Notes under the pieces: model-generated
What the model was told of the DNA's origin: nothing
What the model saw: only the letters and a program-made list of their open reading frames with translations
Databases searched by the model: none
Made by a program: the position numbers and the translations under genes
Shown: positions 1 through 10,967 of the stretch, in pieces
How the letters are laid out: every line of letters starts with the position of its first letter
How positions within the stretch are numbered: position 1 is the first letter of the stretch
NCBI GenBank assembly: GCA_025201345.1
Contig: JAIXMG010000006.1
Location: forward strand, 310,001 to 374,000
Reading direction: 5' to 3'
DNA: 64,000 nt
Source of the DNA: Thamnidium elegans
Taxonomy: Eukaryota > Mucoromycota > Mucoromycetes > Mucorales > Mucoraceae

Positions 1-221
1 ATATACATATAAAAGGTTTTTTCATCCAAAAAAAGGTATTCTAAGCATCTGTAAATTTATTTTTCTTACCTTCCATAATTTTACTGAATCTTCCCCTGAT
101 CTGTGGAATAATTTATTTGTAGACTGCTTTTTACAGTGCTTCCCCCACTGTCCAATTTGAGAGAGAAAATTTTTGATTTTTCTTTTCGTCGCTATTTTTT
201 TTTTTTTTTTTTTTTTTTTCA

Positions 222-1356
222 ATGAACTATCTTGTAATGGACAGAGCTTCAGAAGCGGCAGCAAATGATTTAGCTGAAGTTCGTAAACTTATTGAAGGAA
301 TGAATGCACTTGTAAATAGTCAAATGCAACAACAGCAACAACAGTTGCAGCATGCAGAGTATCCAAATACAATGCAGCAACAGCAGCAACAGCAAGATGC
401 TGCTGCTTTAATGGCCACTATTGCTGCTGTAGCTCAACAAAATAACCATAACCCACAGTCTACTCCTCCAGTGCCAACTAACGCCCATACTACTACCACC
501 AACACCCCTACTACTACTACTACCACTGCCGCTACGCCATCTATCAATAATAATACCTTGAATACACCTGAACAATCTCCTCAACCTACTACCGCTTTAA
601 ATACAAATAATACTGATACATCTTCTACAGCAACTGCATCTCCTACAGCCAATGCAGAGACAAACGCATCTCCTTCACAACAGGCTGAAACTCAAATATA
701 CAGGTATTTTTTTTTTTTTGTTTGTTAAAGTTTTTTTATTTTCTTGCTTAAACGTTTTTTCTTTTTTCGTAAAATAGTAATCCCGCCCCACAAGCTGGCG
801 TTATTATTGAAGTGACTCATTTAAGTTATAATCGTACTTTATATTTCCAATTAACACGTAAGTTATCACTCTTGTATTATTTTGTGGGATTGATGTTTTT
901 TAAAAAAAAATGTCATTTCTTTTTTTTATAGAGGATGCAACTATAGAACCCATGATTGCTTGGTTACGTCTTTCATTTACAGATTCAGCTATTTCTGGTA
1001 TGGTTCTTCAATATAAGGGTTTTGATGGTTTATGGAAGTGTTTATTAAACCGTGAGTATAATATATACGAGATATGTGCACTAAATGAGGGTGAGAAAAA
1101 AAAAACTGACATTTTCTTATGTGTGTGTAGGCGATGATTCTTTGAGACGTATTTTAAAACAAAGTATGAAGGGAAATACTATGCTTCAAATGAGAGTTCC
1201 TCGTGAACAAGACTTATTAAGTGTAAGGATAAATGGATATTAAGATGGGAAGGGGGGAAATGTTTACATACTAAATGGTTCTTTTTTTTTTTTTGTATAT
1301 AGTCTGGTTATACCGATCGTCGACTTTTAGCTTTAACAAAACCTGACAGTCCTTAA
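222..1356 (+). CDS. Poly-Q/Thr-rich protein with a conserved-looking C-terminal domain, unknown function
   Basis: Five-exon model: 222-703, 778-857, 932-1051, 1131-1222, 1303-1356. All introns are GT/AG and 74-80 bp, and the frame closes at 275 aa. Residues 1-160 are low complexity (Gln runs, then Thr/Asn/Ser/Pro). The last ~115 residues look like a folded domain: a beta-like stretch (EVTHLSYNRTLYFQL), then PMIAWLRLSFTDSAISGMVL, then LLALTKPDSP at the end. I do not recognise this domain. The start is the first ATG after a long T tract; a second in-frame ATG lies at 237. The gene is convergent with the deacetylase gene, with about 190 bp of homopolymer-rich DNA between the stops. Exon structure is fairly sure; function is unknown. 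Confidence 0.75.
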
Positions 1357-1443
1357 GAAAAAAAAAGCCTTTTTTTTTTTTTGCTGCACTCAAATCTACA
1401 CTTCTATTCATCTTTCAAATCATCTATTATCATTTTTTTTTTT

Positions 1444-1479
<36 letters not shown>

Positions 1480-1549
1480 TTTTTTTAAAAAAAAAGGTCT
1501 TCACTTTTATATATCTTTTTTTTCTTTTTATTTGATGGGGGGGGTTTTT

Positions 1550-2899
1550 TTATTGTAATTCAATTTGAACACCACGAACAAAAACTTTTTGAATTTCAAG
1601 ATCATCGTTCAAAAATAAAATATCAGCATCAGCACCAGCGTTTAAAGTGCCTTTTGTATCTTGGATACCGAGAGTTTGTGCAGGATGTAAAGTAGCGGCT
1701 TCTAAAGCCTCTACCACTGTACATCGAGTGAAGTTTTTAAAGTTGCGTACACAATGATCAATAGAAACAGTACTTCCAGCAAGTGTATCTGTACCTTTGA
1801 CATACGCTCCACTGGCACCACGTACTTCAACATCTCGCCCACCCAATTGATATATCCCCGGTTGTAAGTAAGCGCCAGCTAAAGCATCTGTAACCAAAAC
1901 ACATCCACGAGGATGAGAGTAGTACGCAATACGTACCGAGTTAGGATGTACGTGTACACCATCACATATAATACCATAAAACGGACGAGGATCAGGTCGA
2001 TTTCCATCGGGTGAAGTAGATGAAGGCAATGGATGTCTTTCAGGTTGTTTAGGTGCTGGTAAATCACTAGCGCCCAAGATACCTACTAAACCTGGATCCC
2101 GTTGGTGGAACGGGTTCATAGCGTTAAATAAATGTGTCATAAACGTAGCTCCCGCACTGACACCTGCCTCTGCTTGATCTATTTTAGCTGCTGAATGACC
2201 AAGAGAAACAGTAATGTTTCGTTGAACTAGTTGAGGTATGACTTGTAGTATACCAGTTATTTCAGGAGCTACAGTCATAATACGTACTGTGTCACCTTTT
2301 AATAACTCGGGTCCATAGGCTCGGTCTAATGATTCTATACCATCATCCGCACTTTGAATCATTGTTTGGTCATGAGCTCCCTTTTTTGCGGTAGATATAA
2401 ATGGTCCTTCACAATGCGCGCCCAAGATTTCGGCACCTGTTTGGGCGTTACCGGGACGATGTCTCAACAAAGGTAAAACCTGTCAAATTAAAAAAGTAAA
2501 TAAATAAAGCTCTAATATATTCTCTTTTTTTTTTTTTTTTACTTTTGAATAAACTTGAGGTGCAGAAGTAACTACGGTTGGACAAAATGAAGTACAACCA
2601 AACTGTAAAAGTCCTTTTGCTACAAACTCAATATTTTGTGTCAATTTTTCAATTGGACCATCTACTTCGGAGAAATCGTATCCAAAGGCTCCATTGATTT
2701 GTAAATCGATATAACCTGGGGAGATAATACAGCCTTGAGCGTCGATAATGGTATCGGGTTCTTGGTGGTTGTCAAAGAATGAATGAAATGCGTCAATAAT
2801 TTTACCGTCTTGTATCCAAATATACGAATCCTCGACTATTTTGTGGTCAAGTAGGATACGACCGTTGACGATTTTGGTGATTTTTCCTTTGGGTTCCAT
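1550..2899 (-). CDS. nagA: N-acetylglucosamine-6-phosphate deacetylase
   Basis: Two exons on the minus strand (2899-2543 and 2479-1550) around a 63-bp intron give 428 aa, the usual size for the family. The enzyme removes acetate from GlcNAc-6-phosphate, giving glucosamine-6-phosphate, in cytosolic chitin/GlcNAc catabolism. Visible signatures: PGYIDLQINGAFG, which matches the eukaryotic AMDHD2-type enzymes (QIN replaces the bacterial HxH); HCEGPF near residue 143 with the metal-binding Glu; LGHSAA; HLFNAMNPFHQRDPG; DGVHVHP; and the catalytic Asp of VTDA. The start chosen (MEPKG) agrees with the family N-terminus; an in-frame upstream ATG would add an unconvincing hydrophobic stretch. No other GlcNAc-catabolism gene lies next to it, so there is no cluster here. 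Confidence 0.93.
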
Positions 2900-3939
2900 T
2901 TGATAAAATAAAGTTAAAAAAGAAGAGAGGAAAAAAGATACACTAATTTTAAAATCGGTACGTAATTGTTCACCCACTTTTTTAAAAGATTAGATTTCCG
3001 CGCATGCGGCGGGAGGAACACGCTAAATAGCATGATAGTGATAGAGCGAAAAATATTCCCCGCTTTTTTAGCTGTATAAAAAACGTACGGTTTTTTTTTT
3101 TCACTCTCTTTCTTTTCTTGATGCTGTATCAGATATAGCGTGTGAGTAAAAAAACGTGAGTGGTTTATAATAAGAGATGAAACGAAAGAATATTGTTTCA
3201 TCACGATAGTTTTGAGTGATACGGAAATATTACAAGTTGGTGATTATGTAAGCGGAAACATTCGGCAGGGTCGCGGGAAGGGTCATTTAACATCATTTGT
3301 TTTAAATCATGTCAAACAAAACAAAAAAATCAATTGTCGTACAGCCCACTGTAAAAAAAAAAGAGAGAGAGGAAGGCTTTTATTATTTTATTCTCGGCTT
3401 GCTTGTATGCCCGCATTAGAGAAATAACTGATATATATTATTTTAGGCTCTATTAAGTTTCTTTAATGACAGATGAGACACTTAAAAATCTTTTATGTGT
3501 GACAAATATAAATAAACTAAATTTACAATGAACGGGTCGTTTTATACATGTATAAAAAAAAGTTCTTTATAATATTAAATGTATTTTTTTTATATAGAAA
3601 AAAAAGTGTGAATAAATAAGAAGGAATTGTATATATATATATATATATGTGTGTGTGTGGGTGTGTGTATAAGAGTGTTTTAAAAAGGGGAAGGAGATAA
3701 TCATAATGTATTTTTTTTTTATAGTTTTGTTGTTCTTTCAATGCATAACATTATAATTATCACTGCTTGAGTGCGTATATGTTTGCAGAAGAAAAAAAAA
3801 AGAAGTCTGAGGCGGGGAAAATAATGTGTAAATATAAAGACATGAACATGTTACCATTATAATTTAAACATCAATAGAACATATAGGAACTAAGAAAAGA
3901 GTTTTATAATTGTATTACACAACATGCGCCCAAATTGTG
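2900..3939. other. Intergenic, about 1 kb, no convincing gene
   Basis: This holds the upstream region of the deacetylase gene, a (TA)n/(TG)n microsatellite near 3628-3670, and short plus-strand open stretches (for example near 3206-3400) with no recognisable product. It also contains the 3' flank of the CCCH gene. Confidence 0.5.
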
Positions 3940-4007
3940 TTACATCCACATGGTAGTTCTATTATTGTTAAAGACATTATTATTGTAATAGTGTATCGTT
4001 TCAATAG

Positions 4008-4041
<34 letters not shown>

Positions 4042-4624
4042 CATAATGATTTCTTTAGAGTTTTTTCCATGATAATAATGAAATTCATTTGTGCTAGCTG
4101 AACTTTCGTCGCCACTACTACTTCCGCTTATAGATATTTCATCATCCTGAGACACTAAGCTGTTTCTTCGAAGTTGAATAAGGCGATTATTATCAGATGA
4201 TCCTGTCATCTTTTCCGGTACTAAATCAGAATCATGAACAAATGTACATCTTATACCGTATGGGCATGATCCATCCATATGATATGCGCGGCAAATTTGC
4301 GTTTTGTATCTTGTATGTCTAGGAACATTGCGTAATTCATTGGCACCATGCGCATATCTACATTTTTTACCGTACCTAATTTATGTTATTAGTTTTCTCA
4401 TTTGAATCAGTACAATTACTTTTTATATTTTACCTGCAGTGTCCCAATTCAGTCCAATTTCTACATGATTCAGTCTTGTACAAGACTACTTCTTTATGTT
4501 TCAACTTGTTTGGAGGATCAATGATGTGATTATGAATGATGTGGGGTTGTTGTACATAAATACGTTGTTGAATTAGCCATGAATTATGATTATAATGAAT
4601 GGAATTGGATAAAGTATTATACAT
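3940..4624 (-). CDS. Tandem CCCH zinc-finger mRNA-binding protein (tristetraprolin/Zfs1/Cth type)
   Basis: Two minus-strand exons (4624-4434, 4375-3940; 58-bp intron that splits an Arg codon) give 208 aa. There are two perfect CX8CX5CX3H fingers, Cys54-His73 and Cys92-His111, separated by the 18-residue linker typical of TTP-family proteins. Each is preceded by a YKT lead-in (YKTESC, YKTQIC). This family binds AU-rich elements in mRNA 3' UTRs and promotes decay. The C-terminal half is Ser-rich, with SSSGDESS and SQDDE patches that could be phosphorylated, followed by a poly-Gln run encoded by a CAA/CAG repeat near 4010-4040. Family membership is very likely; whether it acts in mating, iron or stress control cannot be told from sequence. 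Confidence 0.93.
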
Positions 4625-4916
4625 TATAACTTTTTCTTTTTTTTTAAATAGTAATAATAGTGTAAAAAAATAAAATAAAATAAAAAAAAAAAGGAAAAAA
4701 TAAAAAAAAAAATCAAGTTTTTAAGTATAAATATTTTTACGCCCAATTTACTTGTTAAATCCCTTCGAGTGTTTCGTCCCCCCATAAAACGTATAAATCG
4801 AAAACTTTGTTATTGTTTTGTTTAGCATTTTTATTTTTATATATATAAAAAATAAGTGCACGTGTGAAGCACGCGTTTTAAGAAAGAAATAACAAAAAAT
4901 AACAAAAAGTTGACAG

Positions 4917-6056
4917 TTAACTCCAGATATGAATTAACCCATCAGAACCAGCTGATAACATATTTACATTTTCAGGATGATAGTCTAATGTTGTTGCGAC
5001 ACCTTGATGTGCATCAAGTACAGAAACAACATTGCCTTCTAGCACATCGTAAATATAAACTTTACCATCTTCTGATCCTGTTATAGCAAATGCATCCGTA
5101 TTCGATAACACTGACTCAATTTTATATTCATTATGCTTATGTCCTTTAAACCTATTTTATGATTAATTTTTCTCCTTTTAGTAAATAAACAATAATAATA
5201 AAACTTACTCATTCAATAATCTTCCGTTACTTTTATCCATTAGCCTCATTGTACTATCCAAACTACTGACAAGAATACAATGTCCATCTTTGGAGATTTT
5301 GGCTGAGGTTAATGCAGGTCCGATATAATCTTCTTTTAATTCGCCCATTCTTAAATCGTATGTACGCAACTTTCCATCAGCACAACTTTTTCGTTTTAAA
5401 GAAATTAGTATCAAAATTCTTCATAGATATAAAAACAATTTTTACCTTGCTGCAATTTCAACACCTTTAACATCAATAGACATTATACTATCTTTACAAT
5501 CTTCAATAACTTGAATAGGTTGAAAGTTGGACGAACGAAGATCCCATAATCGAATGGTTGCATCAAATGATCCACTTAATAAAACTGTTGAATCGTCATT
5601 AAACGCGACTGCATTGACTCTCTACTCCCCAAAAACGTATTAGTTTCTCTTTTTTTTTTTTTTATTATTTGTTGCATATTTTTTTCTTTCTTACCTCCCA
5701 ATGAGCTGTGTATCTTCTTGTAATTTCTCCAGAACTTACATCCCATAATAAAACTGTACGATCAACACCTCCACTAGCAATCTTTCCATTATCAGAAGAA
5801 CTATTGAAAATAAAATGAGTATTCGGCATATATCCACATCCTCTCTATCTTTCTCTTACACTGCTACGGTAAGGACGTCTCTAGCGTGACCATTATACGT
5901 TTGTAATAAAAGTCCTGTTGCTGGATTCCATAATCGAACCGAACGATCTTTTCCAGCCGATAAACAATACTGTCCAGATTTATTGTAACAGACATCATTA
6001 ACAGGTCCTTTATGACCTTTTAAGGTAGATTCGATTTTTGTTGGGTATGGTGGCAT
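4917..6056 (-). CDS. WDR83: WD40 protein, WDR83/Morg1-like
   Basis: Five minus-strand exons (6056-5860, 5800-5695, 5621-5446, 5385-5209, 5151-4917) with 57-73 bp introns close in frame at 296 aa. The family is about 315 aa in animals. The protein is a run of WD repeats forming one seven-bladed propeller: LKGHKGPVNDV, SAGKDRSVRLWNP, SGGVDRTVLLWDV, SGSFDATIRLWDL, then a degenerate blade (KLRTYDLRMG), LMDKSNGRLLNEFKGHKH, and ending SAGSDGLIHIWS. The order and wording match WDR83 (MAPK organizer 1), a scaffold linked to MAPK signalling and also found in spliceosomes. The gene is divergent from the Tyr/Gln-rich gene at 6144. Confidence 0.88.
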
Positions 6057-6143
6057 TGAAAAAGAGGAAATGAAAATATGTAAAAAAAAAAAAAAAAAGA
6101 AGAAGCTGAGTTAAAGTCTCTTTTTTTTTATCTTTTTTTTTAT
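6057..6143. promoter_or_regulatory. 87-bp bidirectional promoter region
   Basis: Start codons of two divergent genes lie 87 bp apart, separated by A16 and T-rich tracts with no evident TATA box. Any promoter elements must therefore be shared or extend into the coding regions. Confidence 0.5.
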
Positions 6144-6764
6144 ATGAATAGATTAGGCTTTAGAGATTTCCATACAAAACATTTTGGACCTGATCAAAGA
6201 GCTCAATGGCAGGTCATGTTGCAGCAACAACAGTACGCAATGCATTCTCAACAAGCGTATTCTACTGATCAACAAGCATATTCTACTGATCAACAACCTT
6301 CTTATGACTCCGTTGATCAGTCGTATCCACAAACACCCACATATCCTCAACAACCTTATTATACCGAGCACGGATACTATGACCAAGAACACGTCGATAA
6401 TCAACAGTATGATGACCAGTACGATGAAAAAAACGATCAATACGAAGAAGAAGAATTATCCAAGGAAGCAATTGAAATATTTCGATTTTCAGAAGCCTAT
6501 AGAAAGGAACGAGAAGTAGAACGCTTAAAAGAACAAGTGGACGATCAAGAAGGAATGCAAGATTGGCAGTATGACGAATCGACAGTTCATGTCAGCGGTG
6601 GTATGGAAGCACCTGCAACTAGTCTTGTCTTGATCAACAAGCGTACAGAAAAAAGTGATTTGATTAAGATTCAAGAGGAATTGTTAAATACAGCTTATTT
6701 GGCGTCTTGCACTAGTGATGATATACCTGTCATTCTTTGGCCCGTACTTCCTTTCAAGATGTAA
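6144..6764 (+). CDS. Tyr/Gln/Asp-rich protein with conserved-looking C-terminal half, unknown
   Basis: Single-exon frame, 206 aa. Residues 25-100 are Gln/Tyr-rich with short repeats (two adjacent copies of QQAYSTD, then QQPSYDS). Residues ~100-206 change character: an acidic stretch, an amphipathic helix candidate (LSKEAIEIFRFSEAYRKERE), then a globular-looking end (EELLNTAYLASC...VILWPVLPFKM). The contrast suggests a conserved C-terminal module after a disordered prion-like N-terminus. I do not recognise the family. It is divergent from WDR83 with an 87-bp gap. Confidence 0.75.
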   Translation: MNRLGFRDFHTKHFGPDQRAQWQVMLQQQQYAMHSQQAYSTDQQAYSTDQQPSYDSVDQSYPQTPTYPQQPYYTEHGYYDQEHVDNQQYDDQYDEKNDQYEEEELSKEAIEIFRFSEAYRKEREVERLKEQVDDQEGMQDWQYDESTVHVSGGMEAPATSLVLINKRTEKSDLIKIQEELLNTAYLASCTSDDIPVILWPVLPFKM

Positions 6765-7158
6765 TTATTGGCTGGCCAGTGTCTCTCTAAAAGGATACTT
6801 TTGTTTTTTATTCTTTTTTTTTTTTTTTTAGTTGTGTACAATAATAAAATAACAGAATGGCTGGGTAGCTGGGTAAATATAATATACAAAAGCATACAAA
6901 AAAAAAAAAAAAAAAAAAAAAGTTAGCACGGAAAGTTTGGGCATAAGTAAATCATTACGACGGGAATGGGTCGCAAGGTCCCATTTATTCTCATTTATAA
7001 TTACTCTTGGCTTTAATGTTTCTTTCGAAAACTTTCAGATATACATATACGAGATTCTTATAAAGGAAAAAGCGATCAATTTATCAACATTTTACATAAA
7101 TTGAAAATCTGTGTATACTAGTAATCATTGGCAGTATTTTTAAACGTATTTGTTTATT
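6765..7158. other. Intergenic, nothing recognised
   Basis: This is the 3' flank of the preceding gene, with T14 and A22 homopolymers near 6816-6830 and 6899-6921. No gene is visible. Confidence 0.4.
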
Positions 7159-8560
7159 TTAAAAGCTATCAAGCGTTAGTGATCCTCCTGCTTCTATTAC
7201 ATTGTTTAATTTCTTGTTGCCAGTATCTACACCGGTTATTTTAAGAGAAAACCAGAGAACAGAAGTATGAGCTATGTAGTTTACTAAAAAATAATTACGG
7301 GTAGTTACGTCTACACCTCGAGCTTTGAAAGTCGAACCAAATTCTACAGCCACAGTACCGACACCTTCACAACCATCATAGCTATCAGTAACTGTCAAAT
7401 TATTCTCTAAATAAAACATCATTGTACTTTATATATAGCTAAAGTATGAAAGTCATAGTTTTGTGCATTAAAATTTAATTATTTGAACTATATTACTTAT
7501 TTTGAAAGTAGAAAAAAAAAACTCGGAAGAACCGCCGTTTCTTATGTAAAACGTATCGTACAATCGTTTGTTGTCTATTACATTTTCTTTGTTTCAAATT
7601 AAGAATATAATATTATCAAAATCGATAGTTTTTTCGTCTGTTCCATTTTTTTTCTTTTTTTTTACAGGGGACTTGTTCAGAACATCTTGGGTTAGACATA
7701 GAGCATAGTTTTCGCTACAAATTTTTTTGTAAAGCTCCAACCTGGAAATATTTTTACCAGAGCGGTCGTTGTGCAAGAGCTAGCTGTAAAAGTTGGCCAA
7801 ATAATTCTGGTATAACCAAACAAGATGTGTCAATTTCTAACTTTAAACTAAAGTCATTAGCTTCCCCTTCTAGTATTCTTGTAAAGGCATATTACAACTT
7901 GCGGGTTATTGCTGAAATATATTAAACTAAAGAGATGATCAATACCTATATAGTTTCCAAAGAGTTCCTTATTTAACAAAGAGACAGATAAAGCACAAAC
8001 AATATCTTGTAAAACTGGCGTAAAGACACGTGTATAATATCAATGGTTGGCAAACGAACTCTGTAGCAATAATAATTTGTATGTCGGTGTTACTTTAAAA
8101 CACCTAAATATTGGGGTATCAAACTGTTACTATGTAAAAAGTACGGGTATGATTCATTTATACTTCTTATTATCCGAAATATAGTACTCGAAATCAGTAA
8201 ATAACTCCATCTTGGTATTCAACGAAAATAAATCTATAATTTCGCTATCATGGATTTTACACCGTTCTATCAAAGTATTATCTTGTACACATATTTAAGC
8301 ACGGAGACTCATATATATTCGATATAGGTATTATTTTGTCTTGTATAATGATGGATTCCTGTTTAATTTTTTATCCGCGTACAGTGTGCTCTTGATGTAC
8401 GGATTAGTAACATGTCTGCCCAAAGTCGTAAGCATAACTACCGTAATTCCAGTTTTTTTTAATAAATACTCCTCTATTTATTTATTGAAAAGGCGTTTAC
8501 TTAAAGCTACACAATGGGCGTGCTGATGAAGCTCGTATAATTTCTCCATATCTGTAACTA
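7159..8560 (-). pseudogene. Decayed coding remnant, probably Hsp70-like (HSPA12-type)
   Basis: Short minus-strand pieces in shifting frames read as one ordered but broken protein. Near 8035-7880: TPVLQDIVCALSVSLLNKE then IDHLFSLIYFSNNPQVVICL, which fits the end of an Hsp70-like ATPase domain (usually ...iFLVGGFsnNP). Near 7865-7760: CLVIPELFGQLLQLALAQ. Near 7776-7620: SRLELYKKICSENYALCLTQD. Near 7422-7159: SYDGCEGVGTVAVEFG...YFLVNYIAHTSVLWFSLKI, like the C-terminal part of HSPA12-type proteins. In-frame stops and frameshifts interrupt it repeatedly and no N-terminal GTT/DxG motif was found. The family assignment is inference from short motifs; the decayed state is clear. Confidence 0.4.
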
Positions 8561-9189
8561 CTCTTCTTGGCGTTTGAACTATAAGGAAAGATGAAAAAGG
8601 AGAAAGATGAAACGTTCTTTTTATTTACGGAACGAAAGCCGCATGTGTTACCTCGACCGTTCAAATGTAAATTTCTACAATAATACAAACTAATGTGTAG
8701 TATACAGGACGAAATAACATTTTTATTCTCATGTTCCTAAAGAAATATTACATTTTAGAGTTTTGTAAAAGACATTCTCTTAGGTATAATTCTAATATAT
8801 ATAAAAATATTCAACGGGGTAATTATCAAATTGATAAAGAAAAGGTAGGACAATGTAGCATTAATAAAAGTTTAAAGAGTACAGGCTCTTTCTGGAAATA
8901 TCACAGCATTAAGACTACCTGAAGCGTTGATACTCCTAATGAAAACAATAACTTAATATCGTTACTGTATTTGATTCGTTTGTTAAATCGATCAGAAAGT
9001 AATGATCTTCGCATGCACTCAAGTCGTCATGTTGAAGAGTCTGTAATACCACAGGACATGACAATAATATACATTTTTAGTCAAGTATATAATTGAATCA
9101 TCTACTACTATTCAAAACCATATATCATAGTACCAAGATGTAATAATGGACTTTCAAAACAAATGCAATATTTTGCTGCTCTTCAACAC
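8561..9189. other. Degenerate DNA between the relic and the repeat module
   Basis: Only short interrupted frames on both strands. A minus-strand stretch around 8570-8480 (RRVVTDMEKLYELHQHAHC) may be further relic sequence. Nothing intact. Confidence 0.3.
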
Positions 9190-9450
9190 CGCAACTCCTA
9201 TACAAGTGAAATTTCCTGCTTCGGTCTCGAAGATGATCCTAATAACGTCAATAAAGCTCGTATCAAGTCTCATGCTGACAATGTTACCGAACCAAGTAAA
9301 GTAGTTGCAACGAGAAGAGATAATTTAAAAGTGATAATGGTGATCACGTTACTAAGAGACTGATAGTTCTAGTGGATTTGAAGGCGATGGCCGTAACTAT
9401 TATTTTTTTTAAAAATAATAGCATAGAAAGTAGAACAGTGTAAAATAATT
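9190..9450 (+). repeat. Repeat module flanking element copy A (second copy at 15634)
   Basis: About 260 bp nearly identical to 15634-15890. It includes an open stretch (DDPNN.NK.RIKSH...NVTEPSKVVATRRDN) and a small palindrome, CTATTATTTTTTTTAAAAATAATAG, near 9398. Both copies sit just outside the left end of the long-inverted-repeat element in the same orientation. It may be an outer part of a larger transposon or a target family. The short frame ends at 9363 and I assign no function. Confidence 0.6.
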
Positions 9451-10680
9451 ATAATAACGAGCCATTCGATTGCCTATTATATAGACAATCGCCAGGCTCG
9501 TTATGAACAACATCATTTCGTTGTCAGGGTAAAAAAAACACTGACTGATGTTCTTGTGGCAACTCTTTTGCTGTTGAAGCAAAAGAGTTAGTTGGCTTCC
9601 AACCAGTGTTACAGGCTGATGGAAGCGGGGAGGGAGGAGAAGAAAGGGAAAGAGGCAGACAAGAAGGCAAAGGACAGACTGGGAGATGGCGAGAAGAGAC
9701 AGGAAAGACAGGAGGAGGAGTAGCTAGCAAATCTTTTGGCTCTTCAGCCAAAGGACAAACACCAGGAGGGAGTGCTTCTTTTAACAAATCCCTCGGAGAG
9801 AGGGATTTACAAACCTCCACAAGGAAGGTTTTTTGCCAACCTTGGCCAGAGGCGACGGTTGGCACAAAAGTGCAATAACTTTTAGTGTCCCAGAAGGACG
9901 AACCAGCTAGAAAACAATAAAGAGTTCAAGGTTATTATTTATTTTTAAATGAAAAAAAAAAAAAAGTTACTTACGACAGGCTGGAAAAAGGGATGTTGTG
10001 CTGTCGCTAAACAGCGAGATGAAGGACGAGCCAAGGAAGAGTGCAATAAAGGCTAAAGGCAACATTATTTATAATATGAAAAGTAAAGAAAAAAATGAAA
10101 GCAAGTAGAAAAAAAAAAAGTCTTATACCAAAAAAAAAAAAAAAAAAAAAAATTGGAATGACCTTATCACGAATTTTTTTCCGTTTACTTTGGTAAGGTA
10201 GCAAGTTACTTACATAAATATATATACATTTGCCATATAGTTTATGGTAGGCGTGGTATTCACTCTAAAAAACAACCCCCCTCTTTCTTTTTTTTTCTTC
10301 TTTTTTTTTTTTGACATGAGTTTTATCTATAGCCAATAGTCTTTAAAGAGGGGAAGGGAGTAGCGAAATAATCCTACTGGGTGCTAAGATAGTACTTTCT
10401 TGTAACTATGGGAATATCTGAAAACGAATCAAGTTTTATTGCTTGGAATAAACAGATACGGGTGACTTTAGTTTAAAAATATCAGTGTGTACTAGCCAAC
10501 TTGACACATTTATGCATTAATTTAGGGGGTTTGTGACACAAGAAATACTTGAATTTTGCCCCCACTTTCCATTTCCGTATATATCCACAGTTAAAACAAC
10601 TTCGTTATAATATTAAATAAATATATATATATATATATATATGATTCCGTTATGATAAGTACATGCTTTCCCGAGAAGGG
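9451..10680 (+). repeat. Left arm (copy A) of the inverted repeat
   Basis: Contains, from the tip inward: the tip palindrome, the arm gene (minus strand), A-rich tracts, a block ending with TTACTTACATAAATATATATACATTTGCC, the shared sentence GAGTAGCGAAATAATCCTACTGGGTGCTAAGATAG (~10350-10393), and CCACTTTCCATTTCCGTATATATCC near 10561. All recur in the right arm or in copy C in the same order. Differences are mostly homopolymer length and point changes. Confidence 0.7.
9524..10065 (-). CDS. Arm gene, copy A: signal-peptide-like, Pro-rich protein of unknown function
   Basis: Exon 1 10065-9975 (91 nt), exon 2 9906-9524; 157 aa if spliced. Exon 1 encodes MLPLAFIALFLGSSF and more hydrophobic residues, like a secretory signal or anchor. 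The donor is GTAAGT and the acceptor TTTTCTAG. Exon 2 begins GSSFWDTKSYCTFVPTVASG, continues with LSPRDLLKEALPPG, then a Pro/Cys/Ser-rich stretch. Compared with copy B the end is truncated: a length change in an A run within the tip region replaces the hydrophobic tail with VFFLP. The G/A-rich open frame on the opposite strand is a shadow. Function unknown. Confidence 0.5.
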
Positions 10681-10682
10681 AA

Positions 10683-10726
<44 letters not shown>

Positions 10727-10748
10727 ATGTTTTTTATTTATTTTTAAA

Positions 10749-10815
10749 AATGTTTATTACAAGTACATTATCTATAGCAATAGTAACAGAGTATATCATG
10801 ATTGAACTATGATAC
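10749..10815 (+). pseudogene. Remnant of coiled-coil ORF1, first exon only
   Basis: Reads MFITSTLSIAIVTEYIMIEL and then stops. The first exon of ORF1 in copy C (17222) is nearly the same. The sequence right after (ACTATAGCCAAGTTTGCTAGAAACC) corresponds to 18069 onward in copy C, so about 800 bp holding the body of ORF1 is missing here, an internal deletion. Confidence 0.55.
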
Positions 10816-10967
10816 TATAGCCAAGTTTGCTAGAAACCTAACTAAAAGCTTTACTAAAAAAAAAATATAAAAAAATTGAACAAGACCAAGAGGATATGTA
10901 CTTTATTTGATACAAAAATGAATTTATTTTACAAAAGAAGCTAAACAAACTTAAAGTCGTGGTTGAC

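Noticed and set aside
3206..3427. Plus-strand open stretch reading SDTEILQVGDYVSGNIRQGR and more
   Set aside because: No ATG start, no splice context and a Lys/Arg run from low-complexity DNA at the end. It could be a relic exon, but I could not support it.
9606..9878. Open frame on the plus strand, Gly/Glu/Arg-rich, opposite the arm gene
   Set aside because: It is the antisense of the Pro/Ser-rich exon 2. The minus-strand gene has matching splice sites and a conserved start in five copies; this frame does not.
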